DNA from: Nitrospira sp.
Lineage (GTDB): Bacteria; UBA9089; CG2-30-40-21; SBAY01
Assembly: GCA_005239945.1 (NCBI GenBank)
Contig: SBAY01000171.1
Coordinates: 1-6,090 of the forward strand
Direction of reading: 5' to 3'
Length of the DNA: 6,090 nucleotides
Shown here: in pieces, positions 1 to 4,159 of the stretch
How the letters are laid out: each line of letters opens with the position of its first letter
How positions within the stretch are numbered: position 1 is the first letter of the stretch
Notes under the pieces: generated by a model
Seen by the model: the letters and a program-made list of their open reading frames with translations, nothing else
Database searches by the model: none
Told to the model about the DNA's origin: nothing
Position numbers and translations under genes: made by a program

Positions 1-43
1 ACAACTTCGTCGGGCTAAAAGAAGAAGCAAAGGGATATTTATA

Positions 44-73
44 AGTTTACTACTAATTACTGGCTTCTGTCAA
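44..73 (-). promoter_or_regulatory. Possible leftward sigma70-type promoter in the edge cassette
   Basis: On the - strand a perfect TTGACA (68-73) is followed after 18 nt by TAAACT (44-49). It would drive transcription off the left edge of the window. It lies after the stop of the short HicA-like frame, so it could serve the next gene of cassette C6. Only the box match supports it. Confidence 0.35.
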
Positions 74-94
74 TAAAAATTTTTTATAAAGAAG

Positions 95-187
95 CTATTT
101 TTTACTTGACAAACCCTTTTCATAGGTGACCCCATTCTTCGTCTTTGAACCAGACAACAATTTTTGTAACAATTTGCGTTTATTCAT
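95..187 (-). pseudogene. Short frame resembling the N-terminus of a HicA toxin (truncated)
   Basis: This 30-codon frame begins with ATG at 187, about 23 nt inside the sixth cassette, with a weak purine-rich stretch (GAGAGAAAG) upstream. It ends at TAG 95-97. The first residues, MNKRKLLQKLLSGSK, match the usual opening of one HicA toxin subfamily (KLL..LLSGSKN then VRF). After that the sequence does not follow the family, and the catalytic Gly-Ser-His region is absent. The likely reading is a hicA gene destroyed by deletion or rearrangement shortly after its start. It could also be an unrelated small peptide. The match is from memory of the family and covers only about 15 residues. Confidence 0.33.
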
Positions 188-203
188 CTACTTTCTCTCG
201 TAT

Positions 204-266
204 GTATAACGATTGAGCTAAGCTGCGGCGGGCTTGCCCGCCGTCAGCTTCAGCGATTGGTTAGGA
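204..266 (-). other. attC: attC site of the slipin cassette (short family, 63 nt)
   Basis: On the - strand the site begins with TCCTAAC (R'') and ends with GTTATAC (R'). R' departs from GTTRRRY at one position and resembles the GTTATGC cores of Vibrio repeats. The inner halves form a GC-rich hairpin around GGCGGGC-AA-GCCCGCC, flanked by pairing CTGAAGCTGA and CAGCTTAGCTC arms. It is close to identical to the site at 3321-3383. The TAA stop of the slipin gene lies inside R''. Confidence 0.9.
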
Positions 267-1058
267 TTCCTCTTGAATATCTTCTGGTATCTCTTTGCTT
301 TTGACCTCGTGGGTATTTATGATCTTCACCGGGAACACTGTTGACTGAGCTGGCATCCCCAGGATCAATGTGTTTCCTGATGACTCACCAAGTGATTGGA
401 GGAGACGAAGTTGCATAAGACTTGGATTCGATTCAATCATCTTTGCCGCATTGGCTAAATTCCGAAGAGCTGCTGTTTCGCCACGGGCCTTTTCTAAAGC
501 AGCGAGACCTTCTTTTCGTGCCTTTACTACCTGGGCAAAGATCTGTTTTAGTTGACCAGGAAACATTATGTCTTTCAAGTTGACAGAGATAAGTTTGAGG
601 CCAAGTTCCTGAATTCGCGTCTCAGTCATCTCCATCAGTTTCTTGGACAAATCGTTCCTGTTCTCAAGTATCGTGTCTATGTTCGCAGAGCTCACAATCT
701 GCCTGAGAGCCAATTGCAACTCAAGATACAGGGCTTCTTGATAGTTCTGTACTTTGTTTATAGCCGTATTTGGGTCGGAAACCTGATAATTTGCTGCAAG
801 ACTGAGTTTGAGTGTAACACCATCAGAACTGAGTACCTCTTGGCCCGTGATCGAGACAAAACAAGGTCTGATATCAACTTTCTGAATCATGGAGAAGAAT
901 GGAAGATACCAGTACTGACCAGGCTCAACTATTTTCCTGAACTTACCCCGAACGTACTTCAAACCTTTCTCATATTCAAGTATTGTAATACGCTTGATGG
1001 TCAATTTGAAAATGATTACCACAACTACCGCCAAGACAACAAGAATCAAATATTGCAT
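261..1058 (-). CDS. Slipin (stomatin-like, SPFH/band 7 family membrane protein)
   Basis: The 265-residue product belongs to the stomatin/prohibitin (SPFH) superfamily. Residues 2-17 form one very hydrophobic N-terminal membrane segment (LILVVLAVVVVIIF). The band 7 domain follows (about 25-190), with family-typical stretches such as EYEKGLKYVRGKF, EPGQYWYLPFF, SSDGVTLKLSLAANYQV and ELGLKLISVNLKDIMFPG. An Ala/Glu/Lys-rich helical tail (about 180-225) ends in SNPSLMQLRLLQSL, typical of slipins. Length is normal for a short bacterial slipin. Slipins oligomerise on membranes and often partner with an NfeD-type protease, but no nfeD is present here. AGGAGG stands 6 nt before the ATG. The TAA stop lies in the attC core. 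It is the only membrane protein in the array and has its own upstream promoter and structured leader. Substrate or partner cannot be told from sequence. Confidence 0.92.
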   Translation of the reverse strand: MQYLILVVLAVVVVIIFKLTIKRITILEYEKGLKYVRGKFRKIVEPGQYWYLPFFSMIQKVDIRPCFVSITGQEVLSSDGVTLKLSLAANYQVSDPNTAINKVQNYQEALYLELQLALRQIVSSANIDTILENRNDLSKKLMEMTETRIQELGLKLISVNLKDIMFPGQLKQIFAQVVKARKEGLAALEKARGETAALRNLANAAKMIESNPSLMQLRLLQSLGESSGNTLILGMPAQSTVFPVKIINTHEVKSKEIPEDIQEES

Positions 1059-1085
1059 TTCTCACCTCCTAAAGCAAATGTCCCA

Positions 1086-1259
1086 TCTCAAAGAGCCCCA
1101 AATTGACAGTGGAGGTTTGAACCTACAAGACTGTCAAATTGGTGCGTTGTCGCTGGCCCTTTGAGACAGAACAGTAGGGAGTCGAACCCCGTGTACCAAG
1201 CGGAAGGGGCTACACGCAGAACCAAAGCAGCGATGTTGCAATGGCTGCTTCCGTCTCCC
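1086..1259 (-). ncRNA. Candidate structured RNA or 5' leader upstream of the slipin gene
   Basis: Directly after an extended -10 promoter, the - strand holds a GC-rich, highly foldable stretch set in AT-rich DNA. First module: outer stem 1249-1257 with 1163-1171 (9 bp, one G-U), enclosing hairpin 1225-1231/1244-1250 and a possible stem 1191-1195/1211-1215. Second module: outer stem 1086-1097 with 1155-1166 (12 bp, one G-U), enclosing hairpin 1098-1110/1130-1142 (13 bp, one mismatch). The two outer stems share bases 1163-1166, so they compete at their boundary. Two T-arm-like motifs occur (GGTTCGACTCC at 1178-1188, GGTTCAAACCT at 1113-1123), but no complete tRNA cloverleaf can be drawn and there is no CCA end. 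It lies about 15 nt upstream of the slipin ribosome site, so it may be a regulatory leader or a separate small RNA. The structure is visible in the sequence; the function is inferred. Confidence 0.5.
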
Positions 1260-1265
1260 AAAATT

Positions 1266-1294
1266 ATTATACCACATATCCACCAAATTATACA
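1266..1294 (-). promoter_or_regulatory. Promoter of the slipin cassette (extended -10)
   Basis: On the - strand TGGTATAAT (1266-1274) is a perfect TATAAT with the TGN extension. The -35 position, 17 nt further upstream, is poor (TGTATA, 1289-1294), which is usual for extended -10 promoters. Transcription would start near 1259, exactly where the GC-rich structured region begins. A second TATAAT-like string lies close by (about 1287-1292) without a TG extension. C5 is the fifth cassette from Pc, so its own promoter would make it independent of array position. Confidence 0.6.
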
Positions 1295-1298
1295 CTTA

Positions 1299-1322
1299 TT
1301 CCATCATCTATTCCATCATCTA
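1299..1322. repeat. Two tandem copies of a 12-bp unit
   Basis: TTCCATCATCTA occurs twice back to back (1299-1310 and 1311-1322) just upstream of the slipin-cassette promoter. It may be a regulator binding site or simple slippage; nothing in the sequence decides between these. Confidence 0.7.
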
Positions 1323-1453
1323 AATAAAGATGTATCTCCGTATTTCCTCATTATTAACTTTTGTAAAACTAAAGAGAACTTTGTCCGGGGCATTTTCGAG
1401 GGGAATTTGTTCTCAATCCCTATTATTACTAATACAGAAGTCAATATTATGAA
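1323..1453. other. AT-rich 5' noncoding part of the slipin cassette
   Basis: This stretch runs from the cassette junction to the tandem repeat. Together with the repeat, promoter and RNA candidate it makes about 395 nt of noncoding DNA ahead of the slipin gene, far more than in the other cassettes. A 25-codon frame starting MPRTKFSLVL can be read on the - strand, but it has no ribosome site and I do not call it. No attC remnant (core sites with pairing arms) is visible that would mark a fused older cassette. Confidence 0.5.
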
Positions 1454-1585
1454 TCCTAACGATAAGCTCACCTACTGCGGGGAGAACTGCCACTAAACTT
1501 TATGAGCAAGACAAAACTTTGATAAACCACAAAACCTCAATCATGGCACCCATTCCCCGCCGTCAGGTGTAACGATGGGTTAGAC
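1454..1585 (-). other. attC: attC site of the TIGR04076-like cassette (long family, 132 nt)
   Basis: On the - strand R'' is GTCTAAC (1579-1585) and R' is GTTAGGA (1454-1460), whose last base departs from the GTTRRRY pattern. The inner arms pair through the GCGGGGAA and TCCCCGCAG strings, with unpaired bases between them. A roughly 70-nt AT-rich central spacer carries the string AAACCACAAAAC that is shared with the other two long sites. It lies 55 nt beyond the stop of the gene at 1641-1970, and that 55-nt gap holds nothing recognisable. Confidence 0.88.
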
Positions 1586-1640
1586 TCTTTTCTTAAATGA
1601 AAAATGAAGACTTGACCCTCTTCTTCAAAAAACGACCGGC

Positions 1641-1970
1641 TTAAGCCCATCCGACCTCTTTTGGTTCATCAAGTTTCCTTCTTGTGATTTTTACAACTAC
1701 ACTTGAAGAGGTTGGATCTGGACAGCGGACAAATTCGGTTGTAATTCCTTCTGGATCAATTTCCTTTTCATAAGGCGTATTTCTCTCATATCTCCAAGGC
1801 AGGGTACCTCCGAACTGTAGAACACGAACTACACTATTTATGCTGTCTAATAACCAAGGACAAATTTTACCCATATCTTCTGGATACCTGAATTTTTCAC
1901 CTACTCTATGAACTTCGCAACCACCAGCCTCGAAAATCTCGAGTTCTATAACATAATTGATCTTTCCCAT
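1641..1970 (-). CDS. TIGR04076-like protein of unknown function (cassette C4)
   Basis: The 109-residue product resembles the small TIGR04076 family. Shared features are a beta-rich N-terminus (INYVIELEIFEAGGC), then ICPWLLDSINSVVRVLQFGG (about 36-55), then LPWRY (57-61), then a conserved Cys-Pro-Asp turn (RCPDP, 82-86) followed by VVVKITR. The CPW...I...L.FGG..PW order is the family hallmark as I remember it. Family members are usually around 90 residues; this one has a longer acidic and Pro-containing loop near 62-80 and a short C-terminal tail. The Cys residues (18, 37, 83) could bind metal or be redox active, but this is not shown. GGAGG lies 7 nt before the ATG and only about 10 nt from the cassette junction, so expression depends on upstream transcription. 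It is the only single-gene soluble protein in the array. Confidence 0.72.
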   Translation of the reverse strand: MGKINYVIELEIFEAGGCEVHRVGEKFRYPEDMGKICPWLLDSINSVVRVLQFGGTLPWRYERNTPYEKEIDPEGITTEFVRCPDPTSSSVVVKITRRKLDEPKEVGWA

Positions 1971-1987
1971 GATTTTACCTCCAAGCA

Positions 1988-2120
1988 GCCTAACGAAAAA
2001 GATAAGCTACTGCGGGGGAATTACCACCAAACCCTGTAAACAAAATAAAACTTTAATAAACCACAAAACTATCTCAAACACGCCCCAATCCCCACAGTTA
2101 GCTTCAGCGACGGGTTAGAT
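1988..2120 (-). other. attC: attC site of the HicBA cassette (long family, 133 nt)
   Basis: On the - strand R'' is ATCTAAC (2114-2120) and R' is GTTAGGC (1988-1994), both matching consensus. The arms CCCGTCGCTGAAGCTAACTG and CCCCCGCAGTAGCTTATC pair with extra-helical bases. The central AT-rich spacer carries AATAAACCACAAAAC, as in the sites at 1454-1585 and 2548-2679. It begins 4 nt after the hicA stop. Confidence 0.92.
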
Positions 2121-2124
2121 AAAT

Positions 2125-2313
2125 TCACTTTATTTTAGGAATACCTAAATCCTTACAAATTTTATTCGCCAAATCATTATCTATTTCTGTATGTCGGGGA
2201 ACAGATGATCGCTTGTTTTCCAATGGATTACCCCACCAAGAATGACTTGCACCTTCACGGATCAATGAACATCCATGCTGTCTCAAATATTTCAAAAACT
2301 CCTGTCTTTTCAT
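2125..2313 (-). CDS. hicA: HicA family mRNA interferase toxin
   Basis: The 62-residue protein is a standard small HicA, a double-stranded-RNA-binding-fold toxin that cleaves mRNA. It opens MKRQEFLKYLRQHGC. The catalytic histidine is His24 in GASHSWWGNP. The family C-terminus is present as SVPRHTEIDNDLANKICKDL followed by GIPKIK. The ATG overlaps the stop of the upstream hicB by 4 nt (ATGA), so the two are translationally coupled with the antitoxin made first. In many hicAB loci the toxin gene comes first, so this is the reverse gene order, also known in the family. The gene ends at TGA 2125-2127, just before attC. It looks intact, so a working antitoxin is expected. Confidence 0.93.
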   Translation of the reverse strand: MKRQEFLKYLRQHGCSLIREGASHSWWGNPLENKRSSVPRHTEIDNDLANKICKDLGIPKIK

Positions 2314-2525
2314 ACAAAAACCGGTTCTTCCCTGTAACTCTGTTTCGCTGCTGCAATAGCATCCTGTCGGTTAAATTCCAAAGCTTCTTTCAATGTTATA
2401 GCGAGGCTTTTCATCAATTCTTCATGCGTCCGTTCTTGACAATTCACACCAGGCACTTCCTCTATCCACCCAATCCACCAATCACTTTCTTTTTTTGTTA
2501 TTGCTGTGTATTTGGTTTGTATCAT
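2310..2525 (-). CDS. hicB: HicB family antitoxin
   Basis: The 71-residue product matches the short HicB-like antitoxins. It has a beta-alpha fold with YTAITKKESDWWIGWIEEVP (6-25), then PGVNCQERTHEELMKSLAIT and LKEALEFNR, ending in an acidic/aromatic tail. It shows no separate C-terminal DNA-binding (ribbon-helix-helix or HTH) domain, so autoregulation may be weak or may depend on the complex. AGGAGG is 5 nt upstream of the ATG, and the cassette junction is about 29 nt upstream. The gene is followed by hicA with a 4-nt overlap. The partner and the WWIGWIEE and PGV..QG/ERT..EL signatures make the call safe. Confidence 0.92.
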   Translation of the reverse strand: MIQTKYTAITKKESDWWIGWIEEVPGVNCQERTHEELMKSLAITLKEALEFNRQDAIAAAKQSYREEPVFV

Positions 2526-2547
2526 AGCAACCTCCTATTTTTCTTTC

Positions 2548-2679
2548 ATCTAACGATAAAGCTCACCTACTGCGGGGAGAATTACCACAAAACTTTTTTA
2601 GCAAGATAAGAACTTAATAAACCACAAAACCTCAATCACGGCACCATCCCCCGCAGTTAGGTGCAGCGACGGGTTAGAC
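2548..2679 (-). other. attC: attC site of the PemK/MazF cassette (long family, 132 nt)
   Basis: On the - strand R'' is GTCTAAC (2673-2679) and R' is GTTAGAT (2548-2554), both fitting consensus. Arms containing CACCTAACTGCGGGG and CCCCGCAGTAGGTG pair almost fully, leaving one extra-helical A. These unpaired bases set strand choice in attC recombination. The spacer is AT-rich. The toxin stop (TAA 2682-2684) is 2 nt before the site. Confidence 0.93.
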
Positions 2680-2681
2680 TT

Positions 2682-3041
2682 TTAGTCTGTATTATTCATT
2701 GTGAAATTGCCAACAAGATAGTCGCTGAGAGTTTTCAATAGACGTTTATGGCGATTAGATGAAATTGCACCAATAGAACCCAGTATACGACTACGGGGCA
2801 ATACGGCCAGAAAACCAAGTCTGATCAAAGATTTTGATAGCAAACCACTTGACTTAAAATCTTCGTCAGCAGGAGAAATAATCTCATCAAAACCTTTGAC
2901 ATGCTGATGTAATTGTGTGCTTATACCACAGACGAGAAAATCACCGTAAGGAGGCATTTCCCGTAGAATAATTGCAGGTCTTTCTTTGATTTTTCCATCA
3001 GCCTGTGGTACTGGGGTAAGAATTATATCACCTTGCTTCAT
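2682..3041 (-). CDS. PemK/MazF family endoribonuclease toxin
   Basis: The 119-residue protein has the MazF/PemK beta-barrel opening MKQGDIILTPVPQADGKIKE, with the Gly-Asp-Ile start strand. It continues RPAIILREMPPYGDFLVCGI (RPA/VIL motif), an S/T residue in the CGIST strand, a central SGLLSKSLIRLGFLAVLPRS, then a helical end ISSNRHKRLLKTLSDYL. Members cut single-stranded RNA at short sequence motifs. Length is normal for the family. The ATG lies inside the preceding antitoxin gene with a 14-nt overlap; an AGAGG stretch is about 12 nt upstream, so translation is probably coupled. The gene appears intact. The exact subfamily cannot be set without a search. Confidence 0.88.
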   Translation of the reverse strand: MKQGDIILTPVPQADGKIKERPAIILREMPPYGDFLVCGISTQLHQHVKGFDEIISPADEDFKSSGLLSKSLIRLGFLAVLPRSRILGSIGAISSNRHKRLLKTLSDYLVGNFTMNNTD

Positions 3042-3279
3042 AGTTAGGATTTACCTCTTTGAGTAAGTCTGGTGAATATTCAGGCTCATTTTCTCCGTAT
3101 GCGTCTTCCAGTCTTTGGCCTGATAGAAATAACCAGTCTCCATGTTCGTTATCGATCTTCTGTGTTGGTAGAGTTGGTAGAATGGTTACAATCAATTTAG
3201 TATCCATATCTATATTAAATGGTTCATCTAAACAAATTTGCCTGCCATCAAAATGGGCAGGTAAACTTACAATAGACAT
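3028..3279 (-). CDS. Putative antitoxin partner of the PemK/MazF toxin
   Basis: The chosen start is ATG 3277-3279, because AGGAGG stands 6 nt upstream. A longer frame begins 18 nt earlier (3297) but has no ribosome site. The 83-residue product has an N-terminal beta segment, SLPAHFDGRQICLDEPFNI (5-23), then a second strand, LIVTIL. The pattern 'FDG..I.LDEP....+T+L+VT+L' resembles small antitoxins related to DUF104/AbrB-type folds. The C-terminal half is acidic (WLFLSGQRLEDAYGENEPEY, then LLKEVNPNYEAR) and would be the toxin-neutralising tail. The role is inferred from size, acidic tail and 14-nt overlap with the toxin gene. I do not recognise a named family with certainty. Confidence 0.7.
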   Translation of the reverse strand: MSIVSLPAHFDGRQICLDEPFNIDMDTKLIVTILPTLPTQKIDNEHGDWLFLSGQRLEDAYGENEPEYSPDLLKEVNPNYEAR

Positions 3280-3320
3280 GATTAACCTCCTTTGCATTGA
3301 AATATATCTTGATTCGATGA

Positions 3321-3383
3321 GCCTAACGATAGAGCTAAGCTGCGGCGGGCTTGCCAGCCGTCAGCTTCAGCGATTTGTTAGGG
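3321..3383 (-). other. attC: attC site of the ParE cassette (short family, 63 nt)
   Basis: On the - strand the site starts with CCCTAAC (R'', 3377-3383) and ends with a perfect GTTAGGC (R', 3321-3327). Pairing arms are AATCGCTGAAGCTGACGGC and GCCGCAGCTTAGCTCTATCG, with a short GC-rich centre. It differs from the 204-266 site at only a few positions. The toxin stop codon (3378-3380) lies within R''. Confidence 0.95.
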
Positions 3384-3701
3384 GCTTTCAGGCTCATCTC
3401 GGTCTCGCAGTTTTGCTCTAATAGTGCGGGGATCGCGTGCACAATGGAAGAGTCCAAATATAATAATCTCGCTGTCTTCCATTTTGAAGTAAATGGTATA
3501 TGGAAATCGTTTAAGCAAACGACGCCGGTATTCGCGATACACCTTTGGGTAAAGAAGTGGATTTTGCGAAATCTCACCAGCACAGGCATAAAACACCCGA
3601 AGAAATTCCTCACCGAGCCCAAGTGCCTTCTCTTCGTACCATACATAACTGGCAATGACATCTTCCTCCACTTCAGGAAGGAAGTGTAGAGTGTATGTCA
3701 T
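3378..3701 (-). CDS. ParE/RelE superfamily toxin (cassette C1)
   Basis: The 107-residue product fits the ParE-type plasmid-stabilisation toxin family. Signature segments are FLPEVEEDVIASYVWYEEKA (7-26), then LGLGEEFLRVF, ISQNPLLYPKVYREYRRRLL and RFPYTIYFKMED, ending in CARDPRTIR near the C-terminus. ParE-like members poison DNA gyrase whereas RelE-like members cut ribosome-bound mRNA; the F.PEAE.D...WYE form is closer to ParE, but the target cannot be settled from sequence. The ATG overlaps the antitoxin stop by 4 nt (ATGA). The TAA stop is supplied by the attC core. It is the toxin gene nearest to Pc and should be among the best expressed. Length and motifs look complete. Confidence 0.9.
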   Translation of the reverse strand: MTYTLHFLPEVEEDVIASYVWYEEKALGLGEEFLRVFYACAGEISQNPLLYPKVYREYRRRLLKRFPYTIYFKMEDSEIIIFGLFHCARDPRTIRAKLRDRDEPESP

Positions 3702-3919
3702 TTCCTTTGTTCTATCCTTACCTGGAGTTCTTCAAGAGACAGAAGGTTTCCTGGATTAGACTTATAACTCTTAAATCTTCTGTCCAATTCCTCCATGTGG
3801 CTCTTAGGTACAGGCACGGTGAATTCATCCAAAACAATACTGTCCCACAGATCCTCAACTAACAAGATCTTCTCCGGCATACTTAATTGGTCAATTTCAG
3901 GAATATCCTTCACATGCAC
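3698..3919 (-). CDS. Addiction-module antitoxin (Unstab_antitox-like) paired with the ParE-type toxin
   Basis: I place the start at GTG 3917-3919 because AAGGAGG (3928-3934) lies 8 nt upstream. A longer in-frame ATG exists at 3979, only a few bases past the attI junction, but it lacks a normal ribosome site and adds a Lys-rich leader absent from relatives. The 73-residue product carries the family signature LSMPEKILLVEDLWDSIV (about 12-29), then a Pro-containing turn (VPVPKSHMEELDRRFKSY) and the tail SLEELQVRIEQRK. Such 70-75-residue antitoxins ('addiction module protein') typically precede ParE/RelE toxins. The 4-nt overlap with the downstream toxin gene supports the pairing. They are unstable proteins that neutralise the toxin by wrapping it. 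Confidence 0.85.
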   Translation of the reverse strand: MHVKDIPEIDQLSMPEKILLVEDLWDSIVLDEFTVPVPKSHMEELDRRFKSYKSNPGNLLSLEELQVRIEQRK

Positions 3920-4010
3920 TATTTTTACCTCCTTATCTTCTTTTTTTGGTCTTAATAACGTCTTATTCTTGCCCATCATGCCCCTAACATATTATTGAAC
4001 AGTTTTCCTT

Positions 4011-4039
4011 ATAATACCAGAATTTTTTGAATTTGTCAA
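4011..4039 (-). promoter_or_regulatory. Cassette promoter Pc
   Basis: On the - strand a perfect TTGACA (4034-4039) and TATTAT (4011-4016) are separated by exactly 17 nt. Transcription would start near 4004 and cross the junction into cassette C1. Position, direction and strength fit a Pc promoter located in attI on the intI side. Confidence 0.8.
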
Positions 4040-4079
4040 GATAAATTTTTGAAAATTTTTAAATATATCTTGACAAATT
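4030..4079. repeat. Perfect 14-bp inverted repeat carrying both -35 boxes
   Basis: AATTTGTCAAGATA (4030-4043) and TATCTTGACAAATT (4066-4079) are perfect complements separated by 22 AT-rich bases. Each arm contains the TTGACA of one of the two divergent promoters. A dimeric regulator could bind both arms, or the DNA could extrude as a hairpin. Confidence 0.9.
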
Positions 4080-4098
4080 ATCAGAAATTCATTATACT
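4070..4098 (+). promoter_or_regulatory. Integrase promoter Pint
   Basis: TTGACA (4070-4075), a 17-nt spacer and TATACT (4093-4098) make a strong sigma70-type promoter. Transcription would begin near 4105, leaving a leader of about 55 nt before the intI ATG. No clear LexA box of the CTGT-N8-ACAG type is visible over it. Confidence 0.82.
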
Positions 4099-4159
4099 TA
4101 TCTTATTTTAACAAACTTGTTCAATATTCAAATTATGTTTTTAGGAGGTTAACTGTTCA

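Noticed and set aside
552..1106. 184-codon open frame on the + strand opposite the slipin gene
   Set aside because: It lies wholly antisense to a clear slipin gene, has no ribosome site, and its product shows no family-like pattern.
1083..1262. A complete tRNA or tmRNA gene
   Set aside because: T-arm-like motifs are present, but no acceptor, D and anticodon arms with correct spacing can be drawn, and no CCA end exists.
1161..1496. 111-codon + strand frame across the slipin leader and into attC
   Set aside because: It needs a TTG start without a ribosome site, runs through structured RNA and promoter DNA, and ends inside an attC arm. The product is low complexity.
2205..2609. 134-codon + strand frame over hicBA
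   Set aside because: It is antisense to two well-supported genes and reads into attC.
3044..3050. A GTTAGGA core-like heptamer inside cassette C2
   Set aside because: It sits in the antitoxin/toxin overlap with no pairing arms, so it is a chance match and not an attC remnant.
204..3383. A CRISPR array made of the recurring repeats
   Set aside because: The recurring elements are 63 or about 132 nt, have RYYYAAC/GTTRRRY ends and imperfect internal dyads, and are separated by genes. They are attC sites.
3351..3689. 112-codon + strand frame and a 108-codon - strand frame over the ParE-type toxin
   Set aside because: Both are shadows of the toxin gene and run into the attC site. Neither has a ribosome site.
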